Notes under the pieces: generated by a model | What the model saw: the letters and a program-made list of their open reading frames with translations, nothing else | Told to the model about the DNA's origin: nothing | Database searches by the model: none | In this document: piece by piece, positions 17,994 through 26,783 of the stretch | Position numbering within the stretch: position 1 is the first letter of the stretch | Layout of the letters: each line of letters starts with the position of its first letter | Position numbers and translations under genes: made by a program | Source: Fen-1258 sp947085815 | GTDB taxonomy: Bacteria > Bacteroidota > Ignavibacteria > Ignavibacteriales > Melioribacteraceae | Length of the DNA: 64,000 bases | Assembly (NCBI GenBank): GCA_947085815.1 | Contig: CAMTXU010000034.1 | Coordinates: forward strand, 8,847 to 72,846 | Reading direction: 5' to 3'

Positions 17994-19148
17994 ATGCCAC
18001 TCTTCATTCTGGCCGTTATAATTTTCATTATCGCTGATATAATTATTAGATACGCGATAAAAAAAATCAACGAGAAGAAAATTCGTAAAGAACGAGAATC
18101 CATTTTAGAAGAAAGCATCACAATTGATTTAAGCCAAGAAGCAGTTTCGCTTAAACGTGCCGAAGTACCTAATCCAAAAGCAAAAATTTTATGTGTTGAT
18201 GACGAAGATATCATCCTGGATAGTTTCAGAAAGATTCTTGTACTTGATGGTTATTCTATTGATACGGTTACCTCCGGCTATCAAGCTATGAATCTCATCA
18301 AATCCCACCATTATGATTTTATTTTTACGGATTTGAAAATGCCTGAGATGGACGGAGTTGAAGTCACTAAGTCGGTAAAATCCTTGCGCCCCGATATCGA
18401 TGTTATTATTGTAACCGGTTACGCTACTGTTGAAACTGCCGTTGAGTGTATGAAATTGGGCGCGATGGACTACGTTCAAAAACCATTCTCCGAAGATGAA
18501 TTGCTCGAGTTTACAAAAAAATCTCTGATCAAGAGACAGGACAGAATTCACAAGCAGCTTAAACCACGCGTTCACATAACTCATTTGAGCGAAGAAGAGA
18601 AATTAAATATAGGAGAATTCGCTATTCCTGGTGGTGTTTTTATTTCAGATGGACATTGTTGGGCGGCGATCGCTCAGGACGGAGCCGTTCGCATCGGTTT
18701 GGATGATTTTGCGAAAAAACTCATTGGCAAGATTGACGATATTGAGTTTCCAAACCTCGGAATGAATATCGCTCAGGGTCAGCCCTTATTCTTAATCAAG
18801 CAGGGTAAAAAGTCGATCCAATTTAATTCTCCGGTAAGCGGACATGTTGCTAAAGTGAACCACGATCTTGGCGATAATATTGATGCGCTGGACTATTCTA
18901 CTTACGAAAAGAATTGGATCTGCATTATCGATGCGGATAAGCTGGATACAGAGCTAACTCAGCTTAAGATTGGAAAGAACGCTGTTAGTTTTTATCAAGA
19001 AGAGATTGATAGATATACAAAGAAGATCAAAATTTTGATCGGGAAAGATGAATCCGGGAAAGAAAGTTTTGAACTTTACTGGGGGCAGCTGGAAAATTTG
19101 AAAGAGAAAGACTGGTATATAATTACCAGTGAGTTCTTTAAAAAATAA
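17994..19148 (+). CDS. Membrane-anchored response regulator with GcvH-like domain
   Basis: 384 residues. An N-terminal hydrophobic segment (3-20) is followed by a basic stretch, suggesting anchoring to the inner membrane. The receiver spans about 62-180 (DD 69-70, D113 in TDLKMPEMDG, K163 in QKPF). A second GcvH-like domain spans about 212-315 (RIGLDDFAKKLIGKIDDIEFPNLG, SPVSGHVAKVN). By spacing to the PVSG motif, K272 falls at the lipoyl-lysine position, although the surrounding ExxSVK context is lost. The ORF has an AAGGAGA ribosome site and lies 31 bp after the first regulator. A C-terminal tail of about 60 residues is unrecognised. Confidence 0.83.
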   Translation: MPLFILAVIIFIIADIIIRYAIKKINEKKIRKERESILEESITIDLSQEAVSLKRAEVPNPKAKILCVDDEDIILDSFRKILVLDGYSIDTVTSGYQAMNLIKSHHYDFIFTDLKMPEMDGVEVTKSVKSLRPDIDVIIVTGYATVETAVECMKLGAMDYVQKPFSEDELLEFTKKSLIKRQDRIHKQLKPRVHITHLSEEEKLNIGEFAIPGGVFISDGHCWAAIAQDGAVRIGLDDFAKKLIGKIDDIEFPNLGMNIAQGQPLFLIKQGKKSIQFNSPVSGHVAKVNHDLGDNIDALDYSTYEKNWICIIDADKLDTELTQLKIGKNAVSFYQEEIDRYTKKIKILIGKDESGKESFELYWGQLENLKEKDWYIITSEFFKK

Positions 19149-19176
19149 AAAAATATTCTTTTTTTCTAATTTCTGA

Positions 19177-19210
19177 GGAAAAAGGTGACCATCCTTTCTC
19201 CTTTTTATTT
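19177..19210 (+). terminator. Rho-independent terminator after the kinase/regulator operon
   Basis: Stem GGAAAAAGG (19177-19185) pairs with CCTTTCTCC (19193-19201), one mismatch, loop of 7, followed by a T-rich run TTTTTATTTT. It lies about 30 bp after the second regulator stop. Confidence 0.65.
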
Positions 19211-19428
19211 TATGTGCGTTGACAAAGTCCTGTGAACTGAATATTTTAACCATAGATATTAGTGTCTTTTATCTGATATAACGTACAAGAAGTTCTTCTT
19301 TTAATAAATATTGAAGATCTTGCTCGAATTTTCTCATGATTAACTTTTGAGTGGGTTCGAATTACGTTCTAATAGCTATTTATACGCATGATTTTGGAAT
19401 TATATTGGTCAACTCAAAAGAAAAATTT

Positions 19429-21390
19429 ATGAAATATTATTTATCACTCCTTTTCACTTCTGTCATTTTACTTTCATCAATAAATGCTCAGAGCAAAGAT
19501 GATCAAGTATGCCTGGATTGCCACAACGATAAAACCTTAATAGCAGAACGTGGCGGCAAAAAGATTTCTATGTTTATTAATGGAAAGGAGTTCGCGGGTT
19601 CTGTACACAAAGAGATATCCTGCACAGGCTGTCATTCTGATGTAAATGCAAACGACCTTCCTCATCCGGAAAAACTTTCAAAAGTTAATTGCGCGCCATG
19701 CCATGATCAAGCAGTTCTCCATTTTGAGAGAAGCTTGCACGGCATCGCATTAAAAAAAGGGAGATTTTTAGCCCCAACCTGTGCTTCCTGTCATGGTAAG
19801 CATAATATTCTCAAGAGTAAAAATCAAAAGTCACAAACTTTTGTTACAAATATTCCAAGCTTATGCGGTCAATGCCATAAAGAAGGCACTCAAGTTGTAA
19901 AATTGGCTAATGTAAGAGAACGCAAAGCACTGCAAGACTATTCCGAATCTATACATGGTATCGGACTTTATAAAAGCGGTTTAACAGTTACGGCAGTTTG
20001 TACAAGCTGTCATACTTCGCATGATATTCTTCCTCATGAAAATCCGTTATCAACTATCAATAGAAATAAAATTGCATCTACTTGTATGCAATGCCACGCA
20101 AAAATTGAAGAAGTACACTTAAAAGTAATTCGCGGAGAACTTTGGGAAAAAGAAACTCATAAAATTCCTTCTTGTGTGGATTGTCATCAGCCGCATAAAA
20201 TAAGAAGAGTTTTTTATGATGCAAATTACCCTGATGAAAACTGTATGAAATGCCACAGTAACAAAGATTTGGTAAAAGTAGTTGATGGGGAAAAAAAATC
20301 ACTCTTCGTTGATATTAATAAATTTAAAAATTCTGTTCATAATCAAAGCTCGTGTATTAAATGTCATACAAATGTTTCACCTTCAAAAAATCCTATCTGC
20401 CTAAATTCCGGGAAAGTGGATTGTTCAATCTGTCATGCTTCTCAGGTAGATGATTATAAAATCAGCATTCACGGGCAGAAATATTATAAAGGTGAAAAAA
20501 CCGCTCCTTATTGTACAGACTGCCATACGGGTCATGAAGCTCAATCCAAAAAGAATATTTCTTCACCTACATTTGCAAGAAACGTTCCTGAACTTTGCGG
20601 AAAGTGCCATCGCGAGGGATTGAGTATTGCGGCAACTAAAGATGCGAGCAATAAAGGAATTATTGCTAATTATAAGGAAAGTATTCACGGCAAGGGATTA
20701 ATTCAAAGCGGACTTCTTGTAACTGCAACTTGTGTTGATTGTCATTCAAGTCATCGCGAGTTACCTAAAGCAGATCCAAGATCTACAGTAAATCCTTTAA
20801 ATGTTGCTACAACATGCTCTAATTGTCACCTCGGTATTTATGAAGCTTTTAAGAGCAGCATTCACAGCCCATCATTTAATAAAACAGATAAAAAATTACC
20901 AACATGCAGTGACTGCCATTTTTCGCATGAGATCGAAAGAGTAGATTTAGAAGATTTTAGACAAAGTATTACCAGGCAATGCGGAGGATGTCATAAAGAT
21001 GTAACAAGTACATATTTTGATACATTCCATGGAAAAGTTACTAAACTTGGGTCTGCCAGTGCGGCAAAATGTTATGACTGCCACGGCGCTCATAATATTT
21101 TACCTGTATCATACACGGCTTCTACTTTAAGCCGCCATAATATCATTCAGACCTGTCAATCTTGTCATCCTAATTCAAACAGAAAATTTGTTGGATATTT
21201 AACACACGCTACACATCATGATAGAGATAAGTTCCCAATTTTATACTTCACATTTTGGTTTATGGTAATTCTGTTAGTAAGCACTTTTACATTTTTTGGT
21301 GTGCATACAATATTGTGGTTTCCAAAAGCATTCCAGGAAAGGAAAAGAATTAAAGCATTAATTAGGGAGAGTGAAAATACTCATGAGTGA
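19429..21390 (+). CDS. 19-heme periplasmic cytochrome with C-terminal anchor
   Basis: 653 residues from the ATG at 19429, chosen because it starts the signal peptide MKYYLSLLFTSVILLSSINAQ; an upstream in-frame start at 19351 would bury it. I count 19 CxxCH sites. The chain contains an internal duplication: SESIHGIGLYKSGLTVTAVC and KESIHGKGLIQSGLLVTATC lie in equivalent places, so the protein likely arose by doubling of an 8-10 heme unit. A C-terminal membrane helix (FWFMVILLVSTFTFFGV) precedes a basic cytoplasmic tail. It overlaps the cytochrome b gene by 8 bp. The pair is a split version of the CbcL-like fusion encoded next. Confidence 0.92.
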   Translation: MKYYLSLLFTSVILLSSINAQSKDDQVCLDCHNDKTLIAERGGKKISMFINGKEFAGSVHKEISCTGCHSDVNANDLPHPEKLSKVNCAPCHDQAVLHFERSLHGIALKKGRFLAPTCASCHGKHNILKSKNQKSQTFVTNIPSLCGQCHKEGTQVVKLANVRERKALQDYSESIHGIGLYKSGLTVTAVCTSCHTSHDILPHENPLSTINRNKIASTCMQCHAKIEEVHLKVIRGELWEKETHKIPSCVDCHQPHKIRRVFYDANYPDENCMKCHSNKDLVKVVDGEKKSLFVDINKFKNSVHNQSSCIKCHTNVSPSKNPICLNSGKVDCSICHASQVDDYKISIHGQKYYKGEKTAPYCTDCHTGHEAQSKKNISSPTFARNVPELCGKCHREGLSIAATKDASNKGIIANYKESIHGKGLIQSGLLVTATCVDCHSSHRELPKADPRSTVNPLNVATTCSNCHLGIYEAFKSSIHSPSFNKTDKKLPTCSDCHFSHEIERVDLEDFRQSITRQCGGCHKDVTSTYFDTFHGKVTKLGSASAAKCYDCHGAHNILPVSYTASTLSRHNIIQTCQSCHPNSNRKFVGYLTHATHHDRDKFPILYFTFWFMVILLVSTFTFFGVHTILWFPKAFQERKRIKALIRESENTHE

Positions 21391-22231
21391 AATTCAACAT
21401 AAAGGAAAATATTACGAACGTTTTGATGCTTATTCAAGGTTCTTACACATACTTGTAATTATCAGTTTCATATCTTTAGCTATAACAGGAATGATAATAA
21501 AATTTGCAGGTGTTGGTATATTTCAGATATTATCGGATTTTTTAGGTGGATATGAAGTTACGGGTTTTATCCACCGTGTTGGAGCCATACTTACTTTTAT
21601 CTATTTCTTTTTACATATCGTATATCTTTTAAAAAAATCTCATGGCAGAAGAACATCAATTTTATTATTACTAAAGGGCGAAAACTCTTTAATGTTTAAT
21701 AGGAAAGATCTCACAGAGTTAATCCAAACTATAAAATGGTTTATAGGTAAAGGACCGCGGCCACAGTACGGAAGATGGACATATTGGGAAAAATTTGATT
21801 ACTGGGCTGTATTTTGGGGCGTTTCTATGATTGGAGGAAGCGGATTGATTTTATGGTTCCCCGAATTTTTTACAAGCTTAGGTTTGCCCGGTTCTATTAT
21901 TAACGTTGCCACAATTATTCACAGTGATGAAGCTCTTCTCGCCGTTGGATTTATTTTTACCTACCACTTTTTTAACACACATTTTAGACCGGATAAATTT
22001 CCTATTGATACCGTTATTTTCACCGGTAAAGTTCATTTAGCTGAATTGAAGGATGACCGTCCAAGAGAATATGATGCTATAATGAATGACCCTGAATTAC
22101 AAAAAAAAATAGGTGATGCTCCGCCTGAATTCTTAGGTAAAATTGCAAAAATATTTGGTTTTACTGCTCTTTCTTTAGGAATTTTCTTAGTAATCCTAAT
22201 AATTTATTCTATGATATTCTTGTATCAATAA
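21383..22231 (+). CDS. Cytochrome b subunit (HydC/FdnI-like) partner of the 19-heme protein
   Basis: 282 residues from the ATG at 21383. A GTG 12 bp upstream is possible, but the ATG overlaps the previous stop as ATGAGTGA. Four to five membrane helices carry histidines suited to two b hemes: GFIHRVGA, FFLHIVYLL, IIHSDEALLAVGF and TYHFFNTHFRP. The family takes electrons from menaquinol and passes them to a periplasmic cytochrome. A final helix near the C terminus follows a cytoplasmic loop. Gene order and overlap make it the quinol-oxidising half of the 19-heme complex. Confidence 0.9.
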   Translation: MSEIQHKGKYYERFDAYSRFLHILVIISFISLAITGMIIKFAGVGIFQILSDFLGGYEVTGFIHRVGAILTFIYFFLHIVYLLKKSHGRRTSILLLLKGENSLMFNRKDLTELIQTIKWFIGKGPRPQYGRWTYWEKFDYWAVFWGVSMIGGSGLILWFPEFFTSLGLPGSIINVATIIHSDEALLAVGFIFTYHFFNTHFRPDKFPIDTVIFTGKVHLAELKDDRPREYDAIMNDPELQKKIGDAPPEFLGKIAKIFGFTALSLGIFLVILIIYSMIFLYQ

Positions 22232-22384
22232 CCGTAGGTGAATTTTATATTAGGTATAGTAAACGTTAAAAGAAAAAGCTGAACTGAAGATAATATATTT
22301 TAACTCGTATTATCCGCACAAAAATATACTGAAATATATACAAAACTATTTTTTTTATAGAGCAATTGAAAGCTAATCTGAATT

Positions 22385-24820
22385 ATGAGGCAATGCATGT
22401 TGGACGTATCAAAAAAAGCATTTCAATTTTTTTTTATTTTATTTTTATTTTTTTTACAGGGACAAATATCTGCGCAAGATTTTAACTGCCTTAACTGTCA
22501 TGAAAATGTAATTCAGAAATCAGTTCACAACGAAGCAATTAGTTGCCAGGATTGCCATCAAGGTGTTAAGGATGAAAGCCATACTGAAAAGAAGAAATAC
22601 ACTAAAGTTAAATGTGAAAACTGCCACGAAGAATATGCAAATCTTGTTAATAGCGATATTCATCATAGGTTAAAGGGAAAAGTAAAGAATCCGCCAGATT
22701 GCAAAAAATGCCATGGCACGCATGAAATTAATCCGCCTCCCAAAGAAAATAAATTGAAAGTGAAGGAGTATTGCTCAAAATGTCACACAAGCATGGTTAT
22801 GGCAAATCCTTATCACTCAAAAGTTGTTGAGGCAAATACATGTTTAAGTTGTCATAAACAGAACGGCTTTTCAAAACTGAATCAATCGGTTCACAAAAAT
22901 TTGGAATGCGCCGATTGCCACAATTATATTTCACATAATCTTAGAAACCATCCTAAAAATGTGGGCAATGCGCAAAAAGCAGATTGCTATTTATGCCATT
23001 CCGCTATTGCTAAAGAGCATAGAGAAAGTATTCATGGAATTTCACTTGACGCCGGTGTTGATGAAGCAGCTATGTGCTGGGATTGTCATGGTTCTCATGA
23101 TATTAATTACGTGAAAGATTCTTTCAGCAAAGTTCATCCTTCAAATTTAGCCTCAACCTGTGGAAACTGTCACGATAATGAAACTAAGATGAAGAAATTT
23201 GATATCGGTATTAAAAAACCGGCAGAGAATTTTTCAAATTCTGTCCATGGAAAATTAGTACAGGAAGGAAAAATTAATGCGGCTAACTGTAGTTTCTGCC
23301 ATGGCGTTCATGATATTAAAAATATGGTTCAATCCAGTTCTAAAATTTCCCCTTACAAAATTCCTGAAACTTGCGGGCAGTGTCATCAAAAAGTAACCGA
23401 AGAATATCTGAAATCAATTCATTGGATACGCGCTAAAAAAGGATTTAGAGAATCGCCGGTTTGTAATGACTGTCATAGCGAACATCAAATGAAAGCAGTT
23501 TCTACCGACGCTGAACGATTAGAACAAAAAATATTGCAGGAAAAAGCATGTGTTAGCTGCCATTCTAACCCGCGTATTGCAGAACGTTTTGGTATTGAAG
23601 GCGTAGAAGCGGCAAATTATCAAGACAGTTATCACGGGCTTGCAGTTATGCGTGGCGATAAAAAAGCTGCAATGTGCGTGGATTGCCATAACGTCCATAT
23701 GATTTTACCAAAATCTCATTCCGAATCATCGGTTAATCCTGATAATGTTACAGCTACTTGCCAAAAATGTCACGAAGGCGCTTCAATAGTTTTTTCCAAA
23801 AGCTATTCCCACAAATCTCAAAATGAAGAAGCCGCTTACGTTGAAAATATTGTTGAATCTATCTATTTCTGGTTAATCGTTTTGATTATTGGAGGTATGG
23901 TTATTCATAATTTATTGATTTTTATTTATGAGATTAGAAAGAAAAAGAAACATCTCAATACCGAAATAATAATATTGCGCTTTACTAAAAATGAAGTAAT
24001 CCAGCATTATCTACTCTTATCTTCATTTATAATTTTAGCAATAACCGGATTTGCATTAAAATATCCAACAAGCTGGTTTGCACATACATTGTTTAGTTTG
24101 GGAATGACCGAAACAGTCCGACAGAACGTTCACCGAATAGCCGCTGTTATTATGATTCTAACTGGCCTTTATCATACAGGATACCTTCTTTTTACGGCAA
24201 GAGGAAGAGACGTTTTATACAATTTACTTCCAAGATGGAGCGATTTTATAGAAGCTCGCGATAATGTTCTCTATTATTTACGAATAAATAAAGAAAAACC
24301 AAAGTTTGATAAATATGATTACACAGAAAAAGCCGAATATTGGGCCTTAATTTGGGGTACCATTGTAATGGGCTTTACAGGTTTTGTTCTTTGGTTCCCA
24401 ACAATTGTAGGAAATTGGGCGCCTGAATGGTTTATTAAAGTAAGTGAAATAATCCATTTTTACGAAGCAATATTAGCGTCGTTAGCAATTGTTGTTTGGC
24501 ACTGGTTTTTTGTCATATTCCATCCGCACGAATATCCAATGAGTCTTACCTGGATAGATGGTAAAATGTCTCTTCATACTTATCGCCATCACCATGAAAA
24601 ACATTTTAGAAGAGTTGTTCTTGAGTGGAGGGAATTCAAGAGTGGAATACGTGACATTAAAAAAGTTAGCAACAGTACAAAATTGTTTACTTCAACTTTA
24701 GAGAAAAATGGTCTGGATCCGAACTCGGTCATTCAGCATGAAATAGATAATGACCCTGAACTAAGAATTTGGCTGGAAGAAAAATTAGAGTCAAAAAAGG
24801 AAGTAAAAGAAAATATTTAA
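22385..24820 (+). CDS. CbcL-like fusion: 16-heme cytochrome c plus cytochrome b
   Basis: 811 residues. After a signal peptide (hydrophobic run ending near ISAQ), about 30-475 contain 16 CxxCH sites (CLNCH first, CQKCH last). About 485-730 are a cytochrome b domain with five helices and histidines in NVHRIAAV, YHTGYLLF, IIHFYEAI and WHWFFVIFHPHEY. A charged tail follows. The architecture matches Geobacter CbcL, an inner-membrane quinol oxidase needed for respiration with low-potential Fe(III), although CbcL has fewer hemes. An internal ATG at 22397 would also keep the signal peptide. The adjacent split pair (19429-22231) is its likely paralogue. Confidence 0.92.
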   Translation: MRQCMLDVSKKAFQFFFILFLFFLQGQISAQDFNCLNCHENVIQKSVHNEAISCQDCHQGVKDESHTEKKKYTKVKCENCHEEYANLVNSDIHHRLKGKVKNPPDCKKCHGTHEINPPPKENKLKVKEYCSKCHTSMVMANPYHSKVVEANTCLSCHKQNGFSKLNQSVHKNLECADCHNYISHNLRNHPKNVGNAQKADCYLCHSAIAKEHRESIHGISLDAGVDEAAMCWDCHGSHDINYVKDSFSKVHPSNLASTCGNCHDNETKMKKFDIGIKKPAENFSNSVHGKLVQEGKINAANCSFCHGVHDIKNMVQSSSKISPYKIPETCGQCHQKVTEEYLKSIHWIRAKKGFRESPVCNDCHSEHQMKAVSTDAERLEQKILQEKACVSCHSNPRIAERFGIEGVEAANYQDSYHGLAVMRGDKKAAMCVDCHNVHMILPKSHSESSVNPDNVTATCQKCHEGASIVFSKSYSHKSQNEEAAYVENIVESIYFWLIVLIIGGMVIHNLLIFIYEIRKKKKHLNTEIIILRFTKNEVIQHYLLLSSFIILAITGFALKYPTSWFAHTLFSLGMTETVRQNVHRIAAVIMILTGLYHTGYLLFTARGRDVLYNLLPRWSDFIEARDNVLYYLRINKEKPKFDKYDYTEKAEYWALIWGTIVMGFTGFVLWFPTIVGNWAPEWFIKVSEIIHFYEAILASLAIVVWHWFFVIFHPHEYPMSLTWIDGKMSLHTYRHHHEKHFRRVVLEWREFKSGIRDIKKVSNSTKLFTSTLEKNGLDPNSVIQHEIDNDPELRIWLEEKLESKKEVKENI

Positions 24821-24959
24821 TAAGAAAAAGAATTCTAATTAGATAGAATGTTGCCTATTAAACGTAAATGGGCTATTTTGAAATAGGATTAAGAAGTTCT
24901 TTTATATAATTCAACATTTTTGAAGTCCGTTACTTAAATAATTCCATGGAGGAATAAAA

Positions 24960-25487
24960 ATGAATTACAAAACTTCATTACTCGTATTAATTATTATTGC
25001 TGCTTATTTAGTTACCCCTACTTATTCGTTTGCACAAGCTAAATATGTTGGTTCAAAAGTTTGCGGCATGTGCCATAAAACTGAAAAGCAAGGACAGCAA
25101 TTAAAAATTTGGTCGGACAGCAAACATTCACAAGCATATAAAACATTATTAACACCAAAGGCAGATGAAATTGCAATGAAAAAAGGTGGTAAAAAAGCTG
25201 CTGAGACACCAGAATGCTTGAAATGTCACGTTGGTGATAATGCTTTGGTAGAGTCTGCGTTCAAAGAAGAAGGCGTTCAATGCGAAACTTGTCATGGTGC
25301 TGGTTCAGATTATAAAGCTATGGCAGTTATGAAAAACAAAGCAGATGCTATTAAAAAAGGTATGACCGATCATAAAGACGTAGCAAAATTTTGCGTAACA
25401 TGCCACAACGCAGATAGCCCTACTTTCAAAGGATTCAAGTATGAAGAAATGTGGAAAAAAATCGCTCACGCAACACCGAAAGGTTAA
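24960..25487 (+). CDS. Tetraheme cytochrome, c554-like
   Basis: 175 residues with a signal peptide ending near SFAQAKY. Four CxxCH sites are seen: CGMCH, CLKCH, CETCH and CVTCH. The pattern YVGSKVCGMCH...WSDSKHSQAYKTL and EGVQCETCHGAGSDY is that of the cytochrome c-554 fold, with the lone histidine in SKH as a possible distal ligand. A strong ribosome site (TGGAGGAAT) precedes the ATG. Probably a soluble periplasmic carrier between the inner-membrane cytochrome b complexes and the outer-membrane module that follows 21 bp later. Confidence 0.92.
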   Translation: MNYKTSLLVLIIIAAYLVTPTYSFAQAKYVGSKVCGMCHKTEKQGQQLKIWSDSKHSQAYKTLLTPKADEIAMKKGGKKAAETPECLKCHVGDNALVESAFKEEGVQCETCHGAGSDYKAMAVMKNKADAIKKGMTDHKDVAKFCVTCHNADSPTFKGFKYEEMWKKIAHATPKG

Positions 25488-25508
25488 TACTATCTTATAG
25501 AGCATAAA

Positions 25509-26777
25509 ATGAAAAAAATATTTTTATTTGTTTTGTTTTTAAGTCTGCCATTAATTATTTCTGCCCAAAATATTAATGGCAGCATCTCTTCTTCTTTTTA
25601 TACATTCGAGAGATTTGATTCTCTAAACTCCTCAGACACTTTTATAAGAAACTTCGAAGCATTATCTCTAAATCTGAACTACAAAAAAATCTCGCTACGA
25701 ACGCGTATGAATTTTGAGACGAATCTTGGTAAATTGCTTGATGCTGATCCTCGGTTGAGATTTTACAATCTGTATTTAGAGGCACGTGATATCTTTGACG
25801 TGTTTACCCTCAAACTGGGAAGGCAACCACTTTTTACTCCTGTTGCCGGCGGTTTATATGATGGGGTGAACCTAAAGTTTAGATACGCAGGCGTTAGTAT
25901 CTCCGGTTATTATGGAGGAAATGTTCCCGCTTATCAAAAGATGAAAATCACTAATGATCTTAAAAATGATTATGTATTAGGCGGAAAATTTGAAGTGAAT
26001 TTTCTTGATCATTTTAATTTTGGTTTAAGCTACATTGACAAGAATTTTAAACCGCTTGATATTACGGCTTGGCGATTAGATGCAAATCTTAACTTGATTC
26101 AATTACTCATCGAACAAAAATCGAATCAGTATAAATTCCTCACCGCCGACGCATCATATTTTAATGAGGGAGTGATGAATTTCGACACCCGTTTCGAATA
26201 TGATCTAAATTTTAATGCGATGTCAAAATTTGAAGTTAATGGTCGTTTAATGGCTACAGACGCTCTCGGTGTTGATCTGTATTACAATTACCGTGAGCCT
26301 AAGATTCGCTATAACTCAATCTTCTCTGTTTTCAATTACGGCAATTCGCAAGAAATTGAAGGCGGTGTTGATTATAGACTCAGCAAGAATTTTACAGTCT
26401 TCGGAAAATATGGATATGTTAAATACAAAGATGAAAACTCATCGAGGCTGAACGTTGGGACTACCACAAAATACGGAAGTCTCAGTTACAGAAAGACGTT
26501 TGGCTATTCCGGCGAGCTTGATATGATTTCGATTTACACTGCACATACTTTTGCGGATGGTTTCATTACTCCGTCATTAGGAGTAGCGTTCACAACTTAT
26601 AAACTCTCCAAGGATTCTGAAGTTAATAATATTACTACTCTTCTTGGCGGAGTTAATTTAAGACCATGGAAAGATTTTTCATTCGATCTGCAAGGTCAAT
26701 ATTTCAATAACAAAATTTACAAGAATGATTTCAGAATTTTATTCAAAGTAAATTATTGGTTCAATACTAATCTCTAA
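25509..26777 (+). CDS. Outer-membrane beta-barrel, candidate conduit porin
   Basis: 422 residues. The signal peptide (MKKIFLFVLFLSLPLIISAQ) is followed by many alternating amphipathic strands with short turns and an aromatic, strand-like C terminus (FRILFKVNYWFNTNL), typical of a 16-20 strand barrel. No heme motif. The neighbours are a periplasmic tetraheme upstream and a 14-heme cytochrome 6 bp downstream, then a lipoprotein cytochrome. The arrangement recalls porin-cytochrome conduits such as MtrCAB, but I see no clear MtrB/OmbB signature such as an N-terminal CxxC. The barrel call is good, the conduit role is inference. Confidence 0.75.
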   Translation: MKKIFLFVLFLSLPLIISAQNINGSISSSFYTFERFDSLNSSDTFIRNFEALSLNLNYKKISLRTRMNFETNLGKLLDADPRLRFYNLYLEARDIFDVFTLKLGRQPLFTPVAGGLYDGVNLKFRYAGVSISGYYGGNVPAYQKMKITNDLKNDYVLGGKFEVNFLDHFNFGLSYIDKNFKPLDITAWRLDANLNLIQLLIEQKSNQYKFLTADASYFNEGVMNFDTRFEYDLNFNAMSKFEVNGRLMATDALGVDLYYNYREPKIRYNSIFSVFNYGNSQEIEGGVDYRLSKNFTVFGKYGYVKYKDENSSRLNVGTTTKYGSLSYRKTFGYSGELDMISIYTAHTFADGFITPSLGVAFTTYKLSKDSEVNNITTLLGGVNLRPWKDFSFDLQGQYFNNKIYKNDFRILFKVNYWFNTNL

Positions 26778-26783
26778 TATATT

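Noticed and set aside
19340..19370. tRNA-like T-loop phrase GGTTCGAATTACG
   Set aside because: No acceptor stem, anticodon arm or CCA-side partner could be folded around it.
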